64,000 nt of DNA from Tetraselmis striata (taxonomy: Eukaryota; Chlorophyta; Chlorodendrophyceae; Chlorodendrales; Chlorodendraceae): assembly GCA_006384855.1 (NCBI GenBank), contig VCJN01002762.1:1-64000 (forward strand), given 5' to 3'. Positions 34,401 to 46,527 of the stretch are shown in pieces (positions within the stretch are counted from its first letter, which is position 1; the number at the start of each line of letters is the position of its first letter). Both the position numbers and the translations under genes were made by a program. The notes under the pieces are model-generated. The model searched no databases, was not told the origin of the DNA, and was given only the letters and a program-made list of their open reading frames with translations.

Positions 34401-37400
34401 TCGGTAGGTCAACCAGGGCCTATTAGGTAGGGCGGTACGGAATCCTTCAGCTGGCAGGGAAAGACAGCCTGCATTGACTGGTAGCTCCATGGGGTCTAGC
34501 GGAGTGCAGAATCAGGGCGCGGCTCAGTATGTCCTAGCAGGTGTACCTCGCTGGCACATGGCTCCGTAGGGCAAAAGGGGCAGGACAGCTCAGTGGTGCA
34601 TGTGAGCCGAGCGCGTCCCCGCTGACGGAGTGGTCGCCCCCCGGCGCCGTCATCCACCAGGAGTCCAGCGACATCGACGAGGCGCGGCGCTGCATCATCA
34701 GCCTGGGCGTCCCCTTCTACCTGCACGAGCTGGTGAAGCAGGCCGTGACGATGGGCCTTGAGAAGGAGGGCCACGTGCCTGCGGTCCTCAATCTGCTGAA
34801 GGAGCTCTCCAGCTCCGGGGAGCTCTCGCAGACCCAGCTGTCAAAAGGTGCCCCACCAGCTGCGCCGACATCGAACCGCCCCAAATGACGCCACTCTCTC
34901 TTGCCCACGATGATCTGGGATCGGAGAGGCCTTCGTGTAGATACATCTCCGGTGCCGGGGGTTCTGTGTGTTTCAGCATTCAGGGGGTTTCAGGGTTTAG
35001 AGGAACTTCGGAGTGTTTTTTGCTGTGGGTTGTGCCCTCTGCGTGAATCAGGGGATTCCCCCCTCTTGTCAGATAGGGCTTTGAGGTTATTTAGGGTTTA
35101 CCCCATGCTTTGGCGACAGACTCACTCACATGGAGTACCTGCCTCCAAGGTTACGCACCTTTGGAAGACCTGTTTGGCCTAGTATTTAGGATTTTAGGGC
35201 TTAGCGCTAGACCCGTTTGCTTCGTCGCAGTGTGTGCTCGTCGGGATTGCTCCGAAACTGTTGAGAACTGGCTCACCAGTCTATTTGGATGCAAGTGCAG
35301 CAATAAGAATGGATGAGAGAAACATAAAATGCATCGCTAATTTGACTTTTCTTGAAAGGAAACGGACAGAAACATCGTAGAATCGTATTGTAAATCATTT
35401 CACTCGTATGGCGAATTGATTTCAGATAGCAGAAAGTTGATTGTTTGAGTTTGTCTTGCCTATTCATTATTGATTGGTTCGCGTTCATTACTTGCGATTC
35501 TCAGTCGCGTACTGCGTATCTCATCGCGCTTGGAGATTCTGATCATTTTACATATATATGCGAATATATCAATGATATTGCTGAAGTTCCATTGAAACGA
35601 ACTTATAACAAGCCGTTATGTGGTCGTGATATCGTTCATGTCTGCAGGTAGTACCGATACAACACCTACTGATGGTCACTGCTGAGTAGTCATTACTGGT
35701 ACGGGTACTGGTATGCAATTATCTTTATTTTACGCGCGGTCACATAATAAGTTTCTTGGAACCATGGAACTCTCGAAATAATGTTGTTGATTAAGGAGAA
35801 TAAAAGACTACAGGTATTTGCAGCAGAACATAAGTGGAAAACGCTGGAAGGTTGACAAAACACGGCCAGGGCAGGCACCGCCATTTAAAGCTTTTTTCCG
35901 CGTGCACACTAGGTGGATGGAAGAGGGCGCGGTGAAGTTCGGGGCTTTAGGGCCCGGGTTTAGGTTTAGGGTTTCGGTTGAAAACCTTAAATCTCTAAAC
36001 CCTAAAAACCCTGAGGTGGGGTTTTAAGGGGGGCGGGTTGGAGGGAGGCATTCGTTGCAGCGTGGGGACTGATGCAGCGTGGGCCTGCCTGGTTGCCTAG
36101 GCCTGCAGCGCTGCATCGACTCCCTGGGCGACCTGGAGCTGGACTGCCCCAACGCGCGGCAGACGCTGTCCGACCTGATCGCGGCGGGGCACGCGGCCGG
36201 CTGGCTGGACAAGCAGCTGGTGGCCTTTGGCACGCGCGCCCCGAGCGAGGTGTCCAGCTGCGGGAACAGCCAGCACGTGCCCGCCTTCAAGAGCAAGGTG
36301 GCCGTCATCCTGAAGGAGTACCTGCACAGCGCGGACGCCAAGGAGGTGCAGCAGAGCCTGCAGGAGCTGCAGGAGCCGGGCCTGATGCACATCTTCGTGA
36401 AGAAGGTCCGTCGTTGCGCGCCGTCCTGAGCCAGCGCCTGAAGGTTGATATGTGAGGTCGTCTGAGTCTACTAAGGTGTATTACACGTGTATAGGTTCAA
36501 TCCCCAAAATCATGATGCAGATCTGACAACCTAGGATCGATCACCCTGTGCCCTAAACCACGTGTGTAAGATCAAGTTCATGTACATACAGGGTAACGAT
36601 GTTGGGTTACATGATAAATTGCACCCCCCGGAAATATGCTGCGGATATCAAACCCTGTAACTGTCGACATGTACCCTGAGATCAGCGGCGCGAGGCTAAC
36701 GCTGCGAGTGCAGGGGGAAATGCCATTTGCCCTGAAATCGTCACGAGGCCGCCCGCCGCCCGCACACCGCCTTGTGAAAGCCCTAACTACTTAGTCCGGG
36801 TGTTTCTGCCTCATTTCCTGCAGCCTGCTGACACTGCATGCGCGTTCCGCCCCTGTCCAGGCTATCACGATGGCGCTGGACGGCAAGCACAAGGACCGCG
36901 AGGAGGTGTCCGTGCTGCTGTCGTTGCTGTACCCGGATACCATTAAGCTGGAGCAGATGGCGATGGGGCTGACCAAGCTGCTGGTGGGCGCGGAGGACCT
37001 CGCGCTGGACGTGCCGGAGGCGTCGCACATGCTCAGCCTCTTCCTCGGGAGGCTGATTGTGGACGACTCGCTGCCCCCGAGCTTCCTCACGAGCGTGCTA
37101 CCCAGCCTGGAGGACAACTCCCTCGGCGTGTCCATCGTGCGCGCCACAGGTGCGCGTGAACACCTGCCCCAATGGAGTAGGTTGAATGAAACGAATAAGA
37201 ATTCCAACACACCGCGACCACGCTTTGTGTTCGCAGTTCATTGTCGTTTTTGACCCACCGCGAAGAGAGAAACTATGTTGATCATATGAAAGATGTCAGA
37301 ATAAGCCTCGAATAGCACACGGATCGTCCGGCTCATTGATGCAACGCTATTCGACGTTGTCGACCCGTGAACCCACTTGAAAGTTACCGGGGATAGTCAA

Positions 37401-37902
37401 CATATCTATATGTCACTGTATGTCCTCCGGCGGGACGGATGGGGTTCCGTCTCGCCCTGTTGCAAGATGGGGTTCTTACCGACCTTTGGAAAACATATCA
37501 CCGAAGTATGGAAATGCAACCGATCGTAGTACGGGCGTATTGTGAGTTGTGAGTTGATTTTCCGCAGGCGCCGGTAGGGATCGGCTGCTACACCGATAGA
37601 TTTGGGACTGGTGTGCGAGTGCACCGCCTTGCTTGCCCGGCCTGCAGAAGGCTTTCAAGTGGCTTGAAATCAGTCATACTGTACGTGTACCTGTTAATTA
37701 CATCTGTTACTACCAGTAGCGACGCTTTTGTGATGTCAAATGATGGTAGTACCCGTATCTGAGTGTACTGGGCATCTATACGTTTCTAATCTCCGACCAA
37801 CATGACCCCTTTTGTCTTTCTCCCGGGCGCCGGCTGTGCCATCAGTGTCTGGCCAAATGATAGCAGCTGTCATTTAGGAGTGTACCTGCTGCATACGACT
37901 GT

Positions 37903-37943
<41 letters not shown>

Positions 37944-39645
37944 TTCCCCTGCTTCCATTCTGCTGTAGGAACCCCCTGATGGCCATCTTGGGCATGACCG
38001 GCAACCCGTAGACACCTATTTCGAAGTTGGTTAATGAACCCGTCCCCCCGCCGTCGCAGGGAGCATCCTGGCCGCGCGCCACGGCGCGGAGCGCCTCCAG
38101 AACTGCTGGAAGGGCGCGGCGAGGGACACCGAGTCGGTGCGCGGCGCGATGCGTGCGCTGCTGGAGGAGTACAAGAGCAGCAAGGACGCCGGCGAGGCGG
38201 CGCGCTGCCTCGCGGAGCTGGCCACCCCGCACTACCACCACGAGTTTGTCAAGCAGGTGCGCGCGCGTGTCCAGGCTCGTGCCGCGTGGCGGCTGCCGTC
38301 ATGAGCCTGCTTGCCGCCCATTCTGTGCCTGGTCCATTCCTGTCCACATCCCCACAGGGGTGAGAGTCGGCAACAACAACTGTTTGGCATACCGCTGTCC
38401 GTGTGGTCCATTGACTGGGGTGGTATAGCAGGCAGATTGGCAGACAGGCATCGGCTTGTTTTGGAGACATAAGTGTCTATGTATTCCGACTAACCGTCAG
38501 CTCATTGATAAAGTAGTGTTCGAGCCACATGACACTGCCGGGCATCGTGCTTTTCAGAGTGCCTTGGCGCGTGCCTGGGATCGTTTTTCGTGGATACGTG
38601 TACGGCATATGACGTGAAAGCGTATTGCAATGAATGTCTTGCCTCTCACGAAGATGTCACAAAGTGGCGTGGCGGCGATCTATGGTCCCGCGATAGGAAC
38701 GGCACACTGCATCCATACCATGCGGCGCATCTCTTCCCTGTCAAGCTGCAGCACCGCACCCAAACAAATCCGTAAACACTTCGCGTGTTGTAGTGTGACT
38801 ACAACTGCCGAACAGTCTTAATTGGAGAATTGTATTCTTCAAGAGTTCCCCTTCCGATGTCATTTGTTTTGTGGACCACTGTACTGGTGACTCGCACCAC
38901 GCAGTTCGGTTGTTGGGCCGGCACCCCAACATATTGGGAAACCTGCCCCCATTTCTCTGGTTTTGGTGTTGCTCATGGTACGGGCGCCGATGCCGCAGGC
39001 ACCGCCGCAGTTGAGTATTTCGGTGCTGCGAGTGGCCCTGTGTGCAGAGCTACTTTGTGGCAACACACACACACACATCTGGCGCGGGGCGGCCACTGCG
39101 CCCGTGCATCCAACACCCCCTGGCCAGTAGTGGTTCTGTCGCCGCCTCATGCCGGCGGCCGTGCCTGCAGGTGCTGCTGATGGGCATGGTCGACAAGGAG
39201 CTGGCGCCCGACCTGATCAAGCTCCTGCAGCAGCTGTGCACCACCGGCCAGGTGCCCGCTCCGCCCGGCCCAAATCTTCTGGCATGCCTGCCCGTGGCGC
39301 GACTCGGCTTCGGCCAGACATAGCGCCACAGAGTTGCGTTATCTAACCATGTCCTCACGTAATGCCTTAATGTCGCGACGCGGCGTGTTCCGGTTCGTGA
39401 CAGTCGTGGTGGGCGTCTCTCTTGGGATACGGAAGGGCGCTCGCCGCCGGAATGGATTGGTTGATTGTGTATGGCGATTCCGCTGATCGCAGGTGAGCGA
39501 GACCCAAGTCTCCAAGGGCTTTGACCGCGTGGAAGCCCAGCTGGACGACATCGTCCTGGACATTCCGAGCGCCAAGGACGTGTACAGCCTCTACAAGCAA
39601 GAAGCGGTGAAGAGCGGCTGGATGGCCCTCACTGCGCAGGCGTAG
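31443..39645 (+). CDS. MRF: MA3-domain translation regulatory factor, four MA3 repeats
   Basis: PDCD4-related protein; plant homologues (MRF1-4, including ECIP1) bind eIF4A and tune translation. Twelve exons: 31443-31545, 31946-32176, 32573-32706, 33467-33613, 33795-33933, 34057-34214, 34661-34847, 36101-36405, 36861-37149, 38060-38256, 39171-39251, 39493-39645. The protein is 707 aa, the plant length; all introns are GT-AG and in phase. The N-terminus has a Lys/Gly-rich stretch and DDSAIDYNDPNYDSEED, as in plants. MA3-1 ~128-250 (REREMTSVLLSSLYGD, LDVPSAAQLLALFISR), MA3-2 ~288-410 (LLAEYKESSDIDEARRCI), MA3-3 ~428-555 (LKEYLHSADAKEVQQSL, LDVPEASHMLSLFLGR), MA3-4 ~585-702 (LLEEYKSSKDAGEAARCL, LDIPSAKDVYSLY). 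ATG 31443 is the first in-frame Met after an acceptor-like site; a further upstream coding exon is possible. Confidence 0.92.
32716..32915. repeat. C run plus (CTCTCC)n microsatellite in MA3 intron 3
   Basis: A run of about 24 C starts 12 bases after the donor and is followed by about 160 bp of ctccctct-type pyrimidine repeat. The minus strand gives an artificial Arg/Glu-rich ORF here. Confidence 0.95.
32932..33440. other. remainder of MA3 intron 3, no gene seen
   Basis: Holds a GT tract and G runs at 32959-32987, then unique sequence to the acceptor at 33466. Nothing in it is coding. Confidence 0.5.
34848..36100. repeat. MA3 intron 7 with telomere-like TTTAGGG sequence
   Basis: The 1253-base intron contains a compact block at about 35945-36015 with ggtttagggttt and its inverse aaaccctaaaaaccctga, plus scattered ttagggttta near 34990 and 35090. 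Intron 6 (34215-34660) also has many ttagggta-like words. The plant/green-algal telomere repeat is TTTAGGG. These could be relics of break repair or a repeat family. Confidence 0.6.
37906..37941. repeat. (CA)n microsatellite in MA3 intron 9
   Basis: About 17 CA dinucleotides lie in intron 9 (37150-38059). The rest of this intron and of intron 10 (38257-39170) shows no gene. Confidence 0.95.
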
Positions 39646-40701
39646 AGCTGCTGGCGCCAGCGACCGCCGGTGTTGTGCCGCGGTAGGCAGGGAGGGGAGG
39701 GGCTGAGCCCAAGATGGCCGGCGGTGTGACTGTGTTAGGACCGCGCGCCTCTCGTGATGTCCGACAGCGACAGCGTGGAAGAGGACATCGCAGCAGTTCA
39801 ACACATGCCTAGGTGTCTGTGCAATTTAACCTGCACGGCTTTGTGTTTTGAGTGAGGACGCCGCCCGCACGGCCGCAGCTGAGGCCGTTTGCACCACGGC
39901 ATTGTGGAAAGCCCCGCATATCCACCCCCTTCCGCCCAAAACCTGGATTGCGCTGATTCGAGTTCCCACGCAAGAGAACGACATGACACCCCTTTCAAAT
40001 GCCATGTACTTCATGACCCCGGCAAAGCTTGTGGCTGAATTTGAACAGCCAGAATTCTCAGTAGCAGCCCGACTTTCCATGGCTGTGCCCACTGCGCCAC
40101 ACTGGTCCTCCGTGACGCCCCCTGGATGCCTCGGTAGTAGGCTGCATTCAGTAGCAGGGTGGAATACCGGAGTTCTGGCCCTAAATTCCGTAGCGTATGA
40201 GGAAATATACTTACTTATACTAGCGCGAATAAAGTGGCAGAAATTTTAAACGGCGGTGCCTGGCCGTGTTTTACCACCCTGCATCGTCTAGCATTTTCCT
40301 TGAACATATATTTATTCTGCTGTTAGTCGCTACCTCCCTGTACTTTATTCTCTTGGTATAAGATAGTATTATTATTTCTGGAGTTTCACCGTCAGAGAAT
40401 GTTTACCAACCGTCCTAAGAGTCGTTTTCTTACATCAGTGCTGTAACGCATGCGCACTACAAGCAGTACTAAAAGCAATCGTGAAAGGTTATCAGCAAAA
40501 GAGGGATACAAGCCTGAAACCAAGGGGCAGGAAGCAAGGAAGAGCCAGGGAACTAGGAAGCCACCAAGGAACCAACTAAGAGTCGTTCCATACGCGCTAG
40601 TTCTCTTTGCCCGTCAGATGGTTTTGGCGGATCCTGGCTGGCAGCATACCGTGCAAATGACGTGCCACGTAGCCATGGCACCTACTGCCGAGCCCCGGTA
40701 T
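39646..40701. other. 3' flank of MA3 gene, no gene recognised
   Basis: A plus-strand frame stays open from 39848 to 40249 (TWIALIRVPTQENDMTPLSN) but has no ATG near its start and no known motif. Part of this is probably the MA3 3' UTR. A TGTAA at 40442 is too far away to assign. Confidence 0.3.
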
Positions 40702-41431
40702 TCAGGAGTGCGCGGGCGCGGGGAGGAGGCCGCTTGCGGGGAGTTTGGAAGGACCGGCGCTGCCGGCAACAACGGAGGTGTCTGCGGCGATCGAGTGGGC
40801 GCGAGATGGGTGGGCTATAGCCGGCTGGCTAGAGGGCCTCTTGGGGTCCGCCTGCCCGTGCGCATGTAGTGGGGTGTTGCCGGATCGGGAGCTTGCTGTG
40901 TGGGCGGTCAGGGATTTGGCGGTCGCTGCCGCAGCGTCGTCGTCACTGGCGTAGGCCGACCCGGGATCGTAGGTTGACGCCGCAGCCAACGCCTCTTGGG
41001 CGGCTCTGGCGGCTGGGCGTGGGGTTTTGGTCTTGACTTCGAGTTTGCCGAGGCGTGTGGGCTCTGCGGCTGGTGGTGCGGCGGCGGGTGGGGACCTTTT
41101 GCCAGTGCCCGAGTCCGTACAACGGACCGGCGGGGGATGAGGGGGGTCGGATCATCCGCGCGGTTCGGCCTTCCGAGTAGTCTTGCGGGACTGCGGCTGC
41201 CTCTCCGGCCAGAACTTTGCCCTCTTCGGTCGCCATGACTTCGTCGGAGGGCAGGAGGTCGGGGTCGGTGCGGCCAACGTCGGCAGAATCGAGTGTGTGA
41301 ACTGTGGGTTGCGAGGCGGCGGGCGGGGTGGCCGCGCCGCCGGTGGGGGTCTTACTCGCCGGATATACGATATCGTCGTTTGCGTCGCGCGGCGCCAGCT
41401 CGCCCTGCGACACCAAATCCCCGTCCTCCAT
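40702..41431 (-). pseudogene. disordered acidic protein, frameshifted, probably transposon-derived
   Basis: ATG 41429-41431 opens MEDGDLVSQGELAPRDANDD and an acidic, Pro/Ala-rich stretch to about 41150. In a second frame it continues as KLEVKTKTPRPAARAAQEAL, then ASTYDPGSAYASDDDAAAAT and on to about 40702. One frameshift or a short intron near 41100 would join them. No domain is recognisable; the composition resembles ORF1/gag-like proteins of algal retroelements. Confidence 0.3.
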
Positions 41432-41539
41432 GTCATGTGTTGAGGGCACGGACTTGGTCGTGTCCGCCTGCTTGCGGCGGGCGGACTGGCTGCGGGTGGC
41501 GGGTGGCTAATGGTGAAGGCATGGCAGGAGTTGGCAACC

Positions 41540-44109
41540 GGTGGCGGCAGGGACTGCGTGCGGATCGACCGGCCACATTATACTTAAGCCATGTGTTGTT
41601 TGCTGAATAAGGGGGTATTTTTTATGAGGGGGTACATGTGATTCCGTCGTCCGAAGCTAATGGTGAGCGTCGGCACGTACCGGTTCCGGTCTGTGAGGGG
41701 ATCTTGAAGTGATTCGTCTACCGATTCCTACCTCGAACTTCCTACCGATTCAGCCCCGGAAAGACTCGGAGACCCGATAGAGGACAACGAGCGCAAGCCC
41801 CAAACTTTTTGGTTTGACAGGCCGCAGTTGTCGGGCATATTGGGGAAGGAGATCACCCACCTGGCTATACCACCTTTCTGGACCGATACTACACCGAGGC
41901 GGGGCTAGGAGGCGTCAAGCTACAAGACTACCTTGGAAACCACGCTACGCGACGCAACGAGAGTAGCATGGGACGTCTACGACGACATCGGTAACAAAGC
42001 TCCGGGGGCGTCAACTTACCCCAACAACACTTCCGGAGCTGCTAAAGATCAAGTTCATCTCCAAAACCCGGACCCGAGAGTCCGAGACACGTCCGCCCGG
42101 GTGGAGCCTGCCTCCGCACATGCGGCTCAGGCCCTGGCGGCGTTTTTGGAAGTCGCTCTCCTCTGCATCGCCGGCCATATGGGAGAGAGCAGCGCATGCG
42201 TGTCAACGGCGAGCGGCCGGGAACGGAGGCCGGAGGACACACACCACCGCGGAGCATACTGAGCGGAAGATTTCCGATATGTTATAGAATACCGCCTCTC
42301 ACTCTATGGCATGGATGACGAATCGCCGGCTCGTCCCCCCGAGTTGACTGTTGCAATGGTAATTGCTCTCGACTATCGGTAGAACCGCGGGCACACGGGA
42401 CAGACGCGCACCGCGGTTGTCCATAGCTCATCGCCGACAAGGGCCTCGGCCTGGAGGCATATCCACACTCGTTCGACCTCCGACACTCGGGACATAACGG
42501 GGAAACGGCTATAGTGGTGGGGGCAGATGCCGGTACGCTTCGAGATACGCGCATGTTCGTGGTGGCTTTTAAGACACCCATCGCGGTTATAATAGCGGTA
42601 CATGCGGCAGGGAGCTAAGCGGGCGGGGTTGCCGCTTGTGGCGAGTAGTCCTCGGATCATGCAACGACCGGGGAGCCCTACGGGGGGCTTTTCAAATAAT
42701 ACTCTTCGTCCCGATAGCGCATGCTGGCGCCGCCGGGCAGCATAATTGTACGGGGGGCTGCAAAAAAAAGTCCTATACGACCTCGGCCTTGCATTGGCCT
42801 CTCCGAGATCCGCCTACGGGTGGAGAGGGGGTGTGTACGACTCGGACGGGGGCAGCCTACTCGCGAGGGATGTTCGAAATAAAATACCCAGGTCGTGTTC
42901 TCGTACCTCGGTACGACCCGCGACCGACTTGCATAAGACCTGGCGTATACCCCCCCCCCCCTCTCCCAACCCCCAATCGTATGTGTTCCACCTGTGAATC
43001 ACTCGATTCCCGACCTAGTACAACAGAGTGATCGGCGGGCGGGCGCCCTGCGGCCGACCCGTTCGGAACACCCGGGAAACTCTCAGGCGTCCCGTGAGAA
43101 CGGGCGAGGGCGGCGAGCGCGGGTAGACGGGAGCCCGGCACTTAAAGGCAGGGCGGTCGTTCGGGGGCTGAGAGGCCGGGCATGGGAGCGACTCAGGGGC
43201 CAAGAGACAGGAGCCGGAGTCCCCTGAGGGAGTCGCAGCCATGCAACGGGAGGAGTCAGCTAGCGGCCAGCTCGGCCTGACCCTGGCGGACGGGCGGCTA
43301 CAGCGACGAGGCGCGCTGCGGCGGCGAGTGGCGCGCGGGCGAGCAGGACCGGCATGCCGACCACGGATCGACGACACGCGGACGGGGGGAGGAGGGGGGG
43401 GGGGCTGTTGCCCGCCTTTCCCAATGCAATCCCCCTTGGGGATCCTACTGCAAGAGCTGATGAGGCGGGCGAGATGGAGGCAACATTGGCGGACAGCGGC
43501 CGAGGCCGGCAGACCGCCATAAGCGACGTGATGGGGCGATAAGCGTGGCGACCTGCGGGTTATTTTCAGCGACGGCGGCAGGTGGAGTTAAGACGCAACA
43601 CGACGACCAAAAAATGCGCAGTGCCGTTGGCATCACCGATTCACATGAAAACCTTTTCGTGGGCGGGGCGAGAACCGCAAAAATCCCGGTACTGACAATT
43701 AGCGGTAGTCGCTCGCATTGATGACTACCCGTAGAGCAACATGCTAGCGCGTTGTAATCAATTTCAATTTCAATTTCGATTGCGGTACAAACCCGCCAAA
43801 TCCGGATCTACCTGGCGCAGTACCGGACCACCCGGACTGCCCGCGCGAGCGAAATATGCCGGCGATCGAGCCGGGAGAGATCGCGTAGCGCGCGCCAGTC
43901 CACTCGTGTATGCATCCCGGCGAGCATGTGGGAGTACAGTCGGCTACGGCACGGTAGCATAGGTTGTTTCGGCGGCATTCCGTCGGCGGCGGAATGGTAT
44001 GTATGCAAATCAATATCCAATATAGTACTCGGCGCTGGGAATGGAGCGAATATGATGGTACACTACGATAAGAAAATGCTTCCTATTGCGCTTCCTATTG
44101 TTGCCTAAC
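41540..44109. other. no gene recognised
   Basis: About 2.5 kb without a protein-like frame on either strand. It holds an AT-rich stretch near 41590-41650, C/G runs at 42950-42963 and 43385-43402, and a short caatttcaatttcaatttc tract at 43760-43779 that matches the microsatellite-ended element at 63.5 kb. Confidence 0.35.
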
Positions 44110-44700
44110 GTTCCATCTAAGTGCGCCGTGGGCAAGATTCGCCTCTTCACCAAGTACAGCATAGACAAGGAAGGCAACTGACCGGTGGATTGCAAACGAG
44201 GCAACGTGCGTCCGCTACCTCGTCTGGCTAGCCGAGCGCAATCCCTACCGAGCCATCTCCATGCTGCATCCCCACCTCTCCGCCGCCATCAACACTTACT
44301 GGGTCATACCGGTCGGGATGGCGCCCCAACGACCGTTCTTGCCATCGTCGACATTAAGCAGCTCACCGCCATCAAGGAGCTCCGACGAGCCTCATGCCGT
44401 GCGACGCCATCACCGACCTCCTCGACTACCTTGACGCCCTTCCCAGTTCTGCCACCGACTATACGGCAACATCCTTCGCGTCGGCTCTGCCGCGTCTTTT
44501 AGGCTCATGTTCTACTCCCGCAGCGAGGCCAACGTCTCCTGCCGGCTCAACGACATGATTGGGCGTCGACGCCCACAACATCACCCTCTTCGGCAATCGA
44601 GAGAATAACGTGGGTCATCGGAAACGTCGAGATGGGTTTAAAACCGTCCTTCAAATCACGGCCACTGCCGTGCCCACTTAGAAAGCCCTCCTACGCCGCT
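44110..44700 (+). pseudogene. decayed transposon ORF
   Basis: Protein-like pieces follow one another in changing frames: VGKIRLFTKYSIDKEGN, then YLVWLAERNPYRAISMLHPH with LSAAINTYW, then SFRLMFYSRSEANVSCRL. The second piece recalls the N-terminal core-binding region of tyrosine recombinases (Crypton/DIRS), but no catalytic R-H-R-Y set is visible. Several stops and shifts break it. It directly precedes the inverted transposon copy at 44827. Confidence 0.25.
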
Positions 44701-44826
44701 TCATGATCGCCTACCGCGCCCCTGCTTTCCGGGCTCTCCCATCGCCAAACTGCTTGACGCTGTTGGGCGCTCCACGGCGATGGCGCCACCCCGCCCCTCG
44801 TGAAACGCCGCTTCCCTCGGCGGTTG

Positions 44827-45957
44827 TCTCACGCATTGTATGTATATACATACGTACATGTACTGCTCCGAAACCAGCCCAAACTTAATGAGTGCACAAG
44901 TGTAAATGGGGGGGGGGGGGGGGGGGGGGGGGAGGGGGGGCATCCACTCACACATACCCCGGCGATGCATGACAGATATTACATGCCGTGGCGGGTCGGC
45001 GGGCCGACCCGGGGGGGGGGGGGGGGGTCTATTCAACTACACATGCGACAGCGTCGTTTCGTGGAGCAGTATATGTGCCCGGCCTCATTTATACGCATGC
45101 ACGCACGGTAATACGCCGCCGACGCCGCCACGCTAACTTCCACCACCTTCGCCAGCCGCAGCTTCGCACGCCGTTCCGCCGACCTACCAAACGCACGAAT
45201 CCCCCCCCCCCCCCCCCCCCCCCCGTCCCCGCGTCATGTATGATATATTCGAGGCGACTATGCGGGGCGCACCGCATGTGGAGCAACACATGGCGGTGCC
45301 GGCCCCACCTATGTCTACGGCCACCTCCTCACAGCACCCCTGAGGAGGCTGCGCTCGCGCCACCCGCCCCGCAGCCACGTGCGGGACATGCCGACTTGCT
45401 CGTCGCCGTGTTGACCGGAGCACTACGAGCAGTGGCGGGAGGCGGCCACATGCAGTATCATGTGCGTGTCCTGGCCGGACGCCCATCATGCGTGTATTGC
45501 GGCCAACGGACGGAGTGGGAGTGTTGCTGCGACGGCACCCCGGCTTTGTGCAGCACCACGTACCCATGCATGGCGACCCATCAGGGGGCAGTCCCCTGCC
45601 CGAGCACGGCCGCGGCGAGGGCGGAGTTCCGCCATGTCAGGGACGCGTTCCACGACGCGACTCGCGCCGCCGTGTGTGAGGCTTCCGAGAAGGCACGCAC
45701 GGCTGGTAGGGTGCGCAGGGTGAGGCGGCGGACGGCCCGGGAGATGAAGGAGAGCGAGACATGCCGTTAGTGAGGTCGGGCGCACTGTTATTGGGTGGGG
45801 CACATGGGCGTGTAACACTTGCACTTTGCGCGTACTGCTGGGTTACATCCACGCGGCGTCACACTGTGCAACCGGAAAGGCTGCGTTGCTACTGCAAACG
45901 ATGCTAAGCCTCACTTGGTAGCAACCGCTGCCCCGCCTATCCCACAGCCGCTGCCCC
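44827..45957 (+). mobile_element. decayed transposon, copy 2 (inverted relative to 2.5-4.25 kb)
   Basis: Begins at cattgtatgtatatacatac, exactly where copy 1 loses similarity, and ends near tcccacagccgctgc (45957) before a C run. It matches copy 1 on the opposite strand but lacks three internal segments. The G/C runs at equivalent places differ in length (44906-44940, 45010-45027, 45200-45224). Both copies keep the coding part for the cysteine-rich domain. Confidence 0.6.
45300..45770 (+). CDS. transposase C-terminal fragment with cysteine-rich domain, copy 2
   Basis: The frame ending at TAG 45768-45770 carries CVYCGQRTEWECCCDGTPAL, then C....PC...H, and the same basic tail (RVRRVRRRTAREMKESETCR) as the copy at 2648-3535. 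All cysteines and the histidine of the finger are kept while neighbouring residues vary. The frame is open further 5' to about 44988, but that part is low complexity and no start is assigned. Confidence 0.45.
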   Translation, partial: RPHLCLRPPPHSTPEEAALAPPAPQPRAGHADLLVAVLTGALRAVAGGGHMQYHVRVLAGRPSCVYCGQRTEWECCCDGTPALCSTTYPCMATHQGAVPCPSTAAARAEFRHVRDAFHDATRAAVCEASEKARTAGRVRRVRRRTAREMKESETCR

Positions 45958-45992
45958 CCCCCCACCCCCCCCCCCCCCCCTCGCGCACCGTG

Positions 45993-46423
45993 CTACGACC
46001 TCGCGTGGATCCCCGCCACCACCAGCTCCCCGGCGTCGACGCCCAAGTCGGCAGCCTTCGCGGAGGACACGTCGGCAGGGGCCATGAGAACAGCCACCTT
46101 GCGGATGCCCGGACCGTCTAGGAGGACAAGGGCCTCCTCCCCGCCGGAACCACCGCCGCCGCCCGGCACTCTCCCGGCACTCCCCCAACACACGCACCCC
46201 CCCCCCCCCCCCCCGAAGGCTTCTTGTGGACCTCGCACTCCTTGCGTACCGGCATTGTGTCAGGTGCAAACGCAGCTATTGGAGTGGACGGGCCCGCAAA
46301 CCTGCGGTGATCGACGACTACATAATCGACCCCACTACGCTTCCTACCCGCGCCGCCGCGCTTTTGTTCGGCTGGCTCACCCCCACGGTGGTCCTCCGTA
46401 GCCTTCTTGGCAGCGCCCCCCAT
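45993..46423 (-). CDS. hypothetical basic protein, possible intron with C run
   Basis: ATG 46421-46423 opens MGGAAKKATEDHRGGEPAEQ, followed by KRSGVDYVVVDHRRFAG and VRKECEVHKK. A C run on the coding strand (46196-46214) lies just after this. A second protein-like stretch follows (LLDGPGIRKVAVLMAPADVS, GVDAGELVVAGIHARS) and ends with a stop at 45993. The two may be exons around a run-containing intron. No family is recognised. Confidence 0.35.
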
Positions 46424-46527
46424 TCGTCGGACGCCGCCCCGCCCTCTATACACAATCGTGAAGACCAACCCTAGTGGCTTTTAGGAGGTGGCTAGTCTCC
46501 TTTGCCTACATGCCTTTGAAATGTTCA

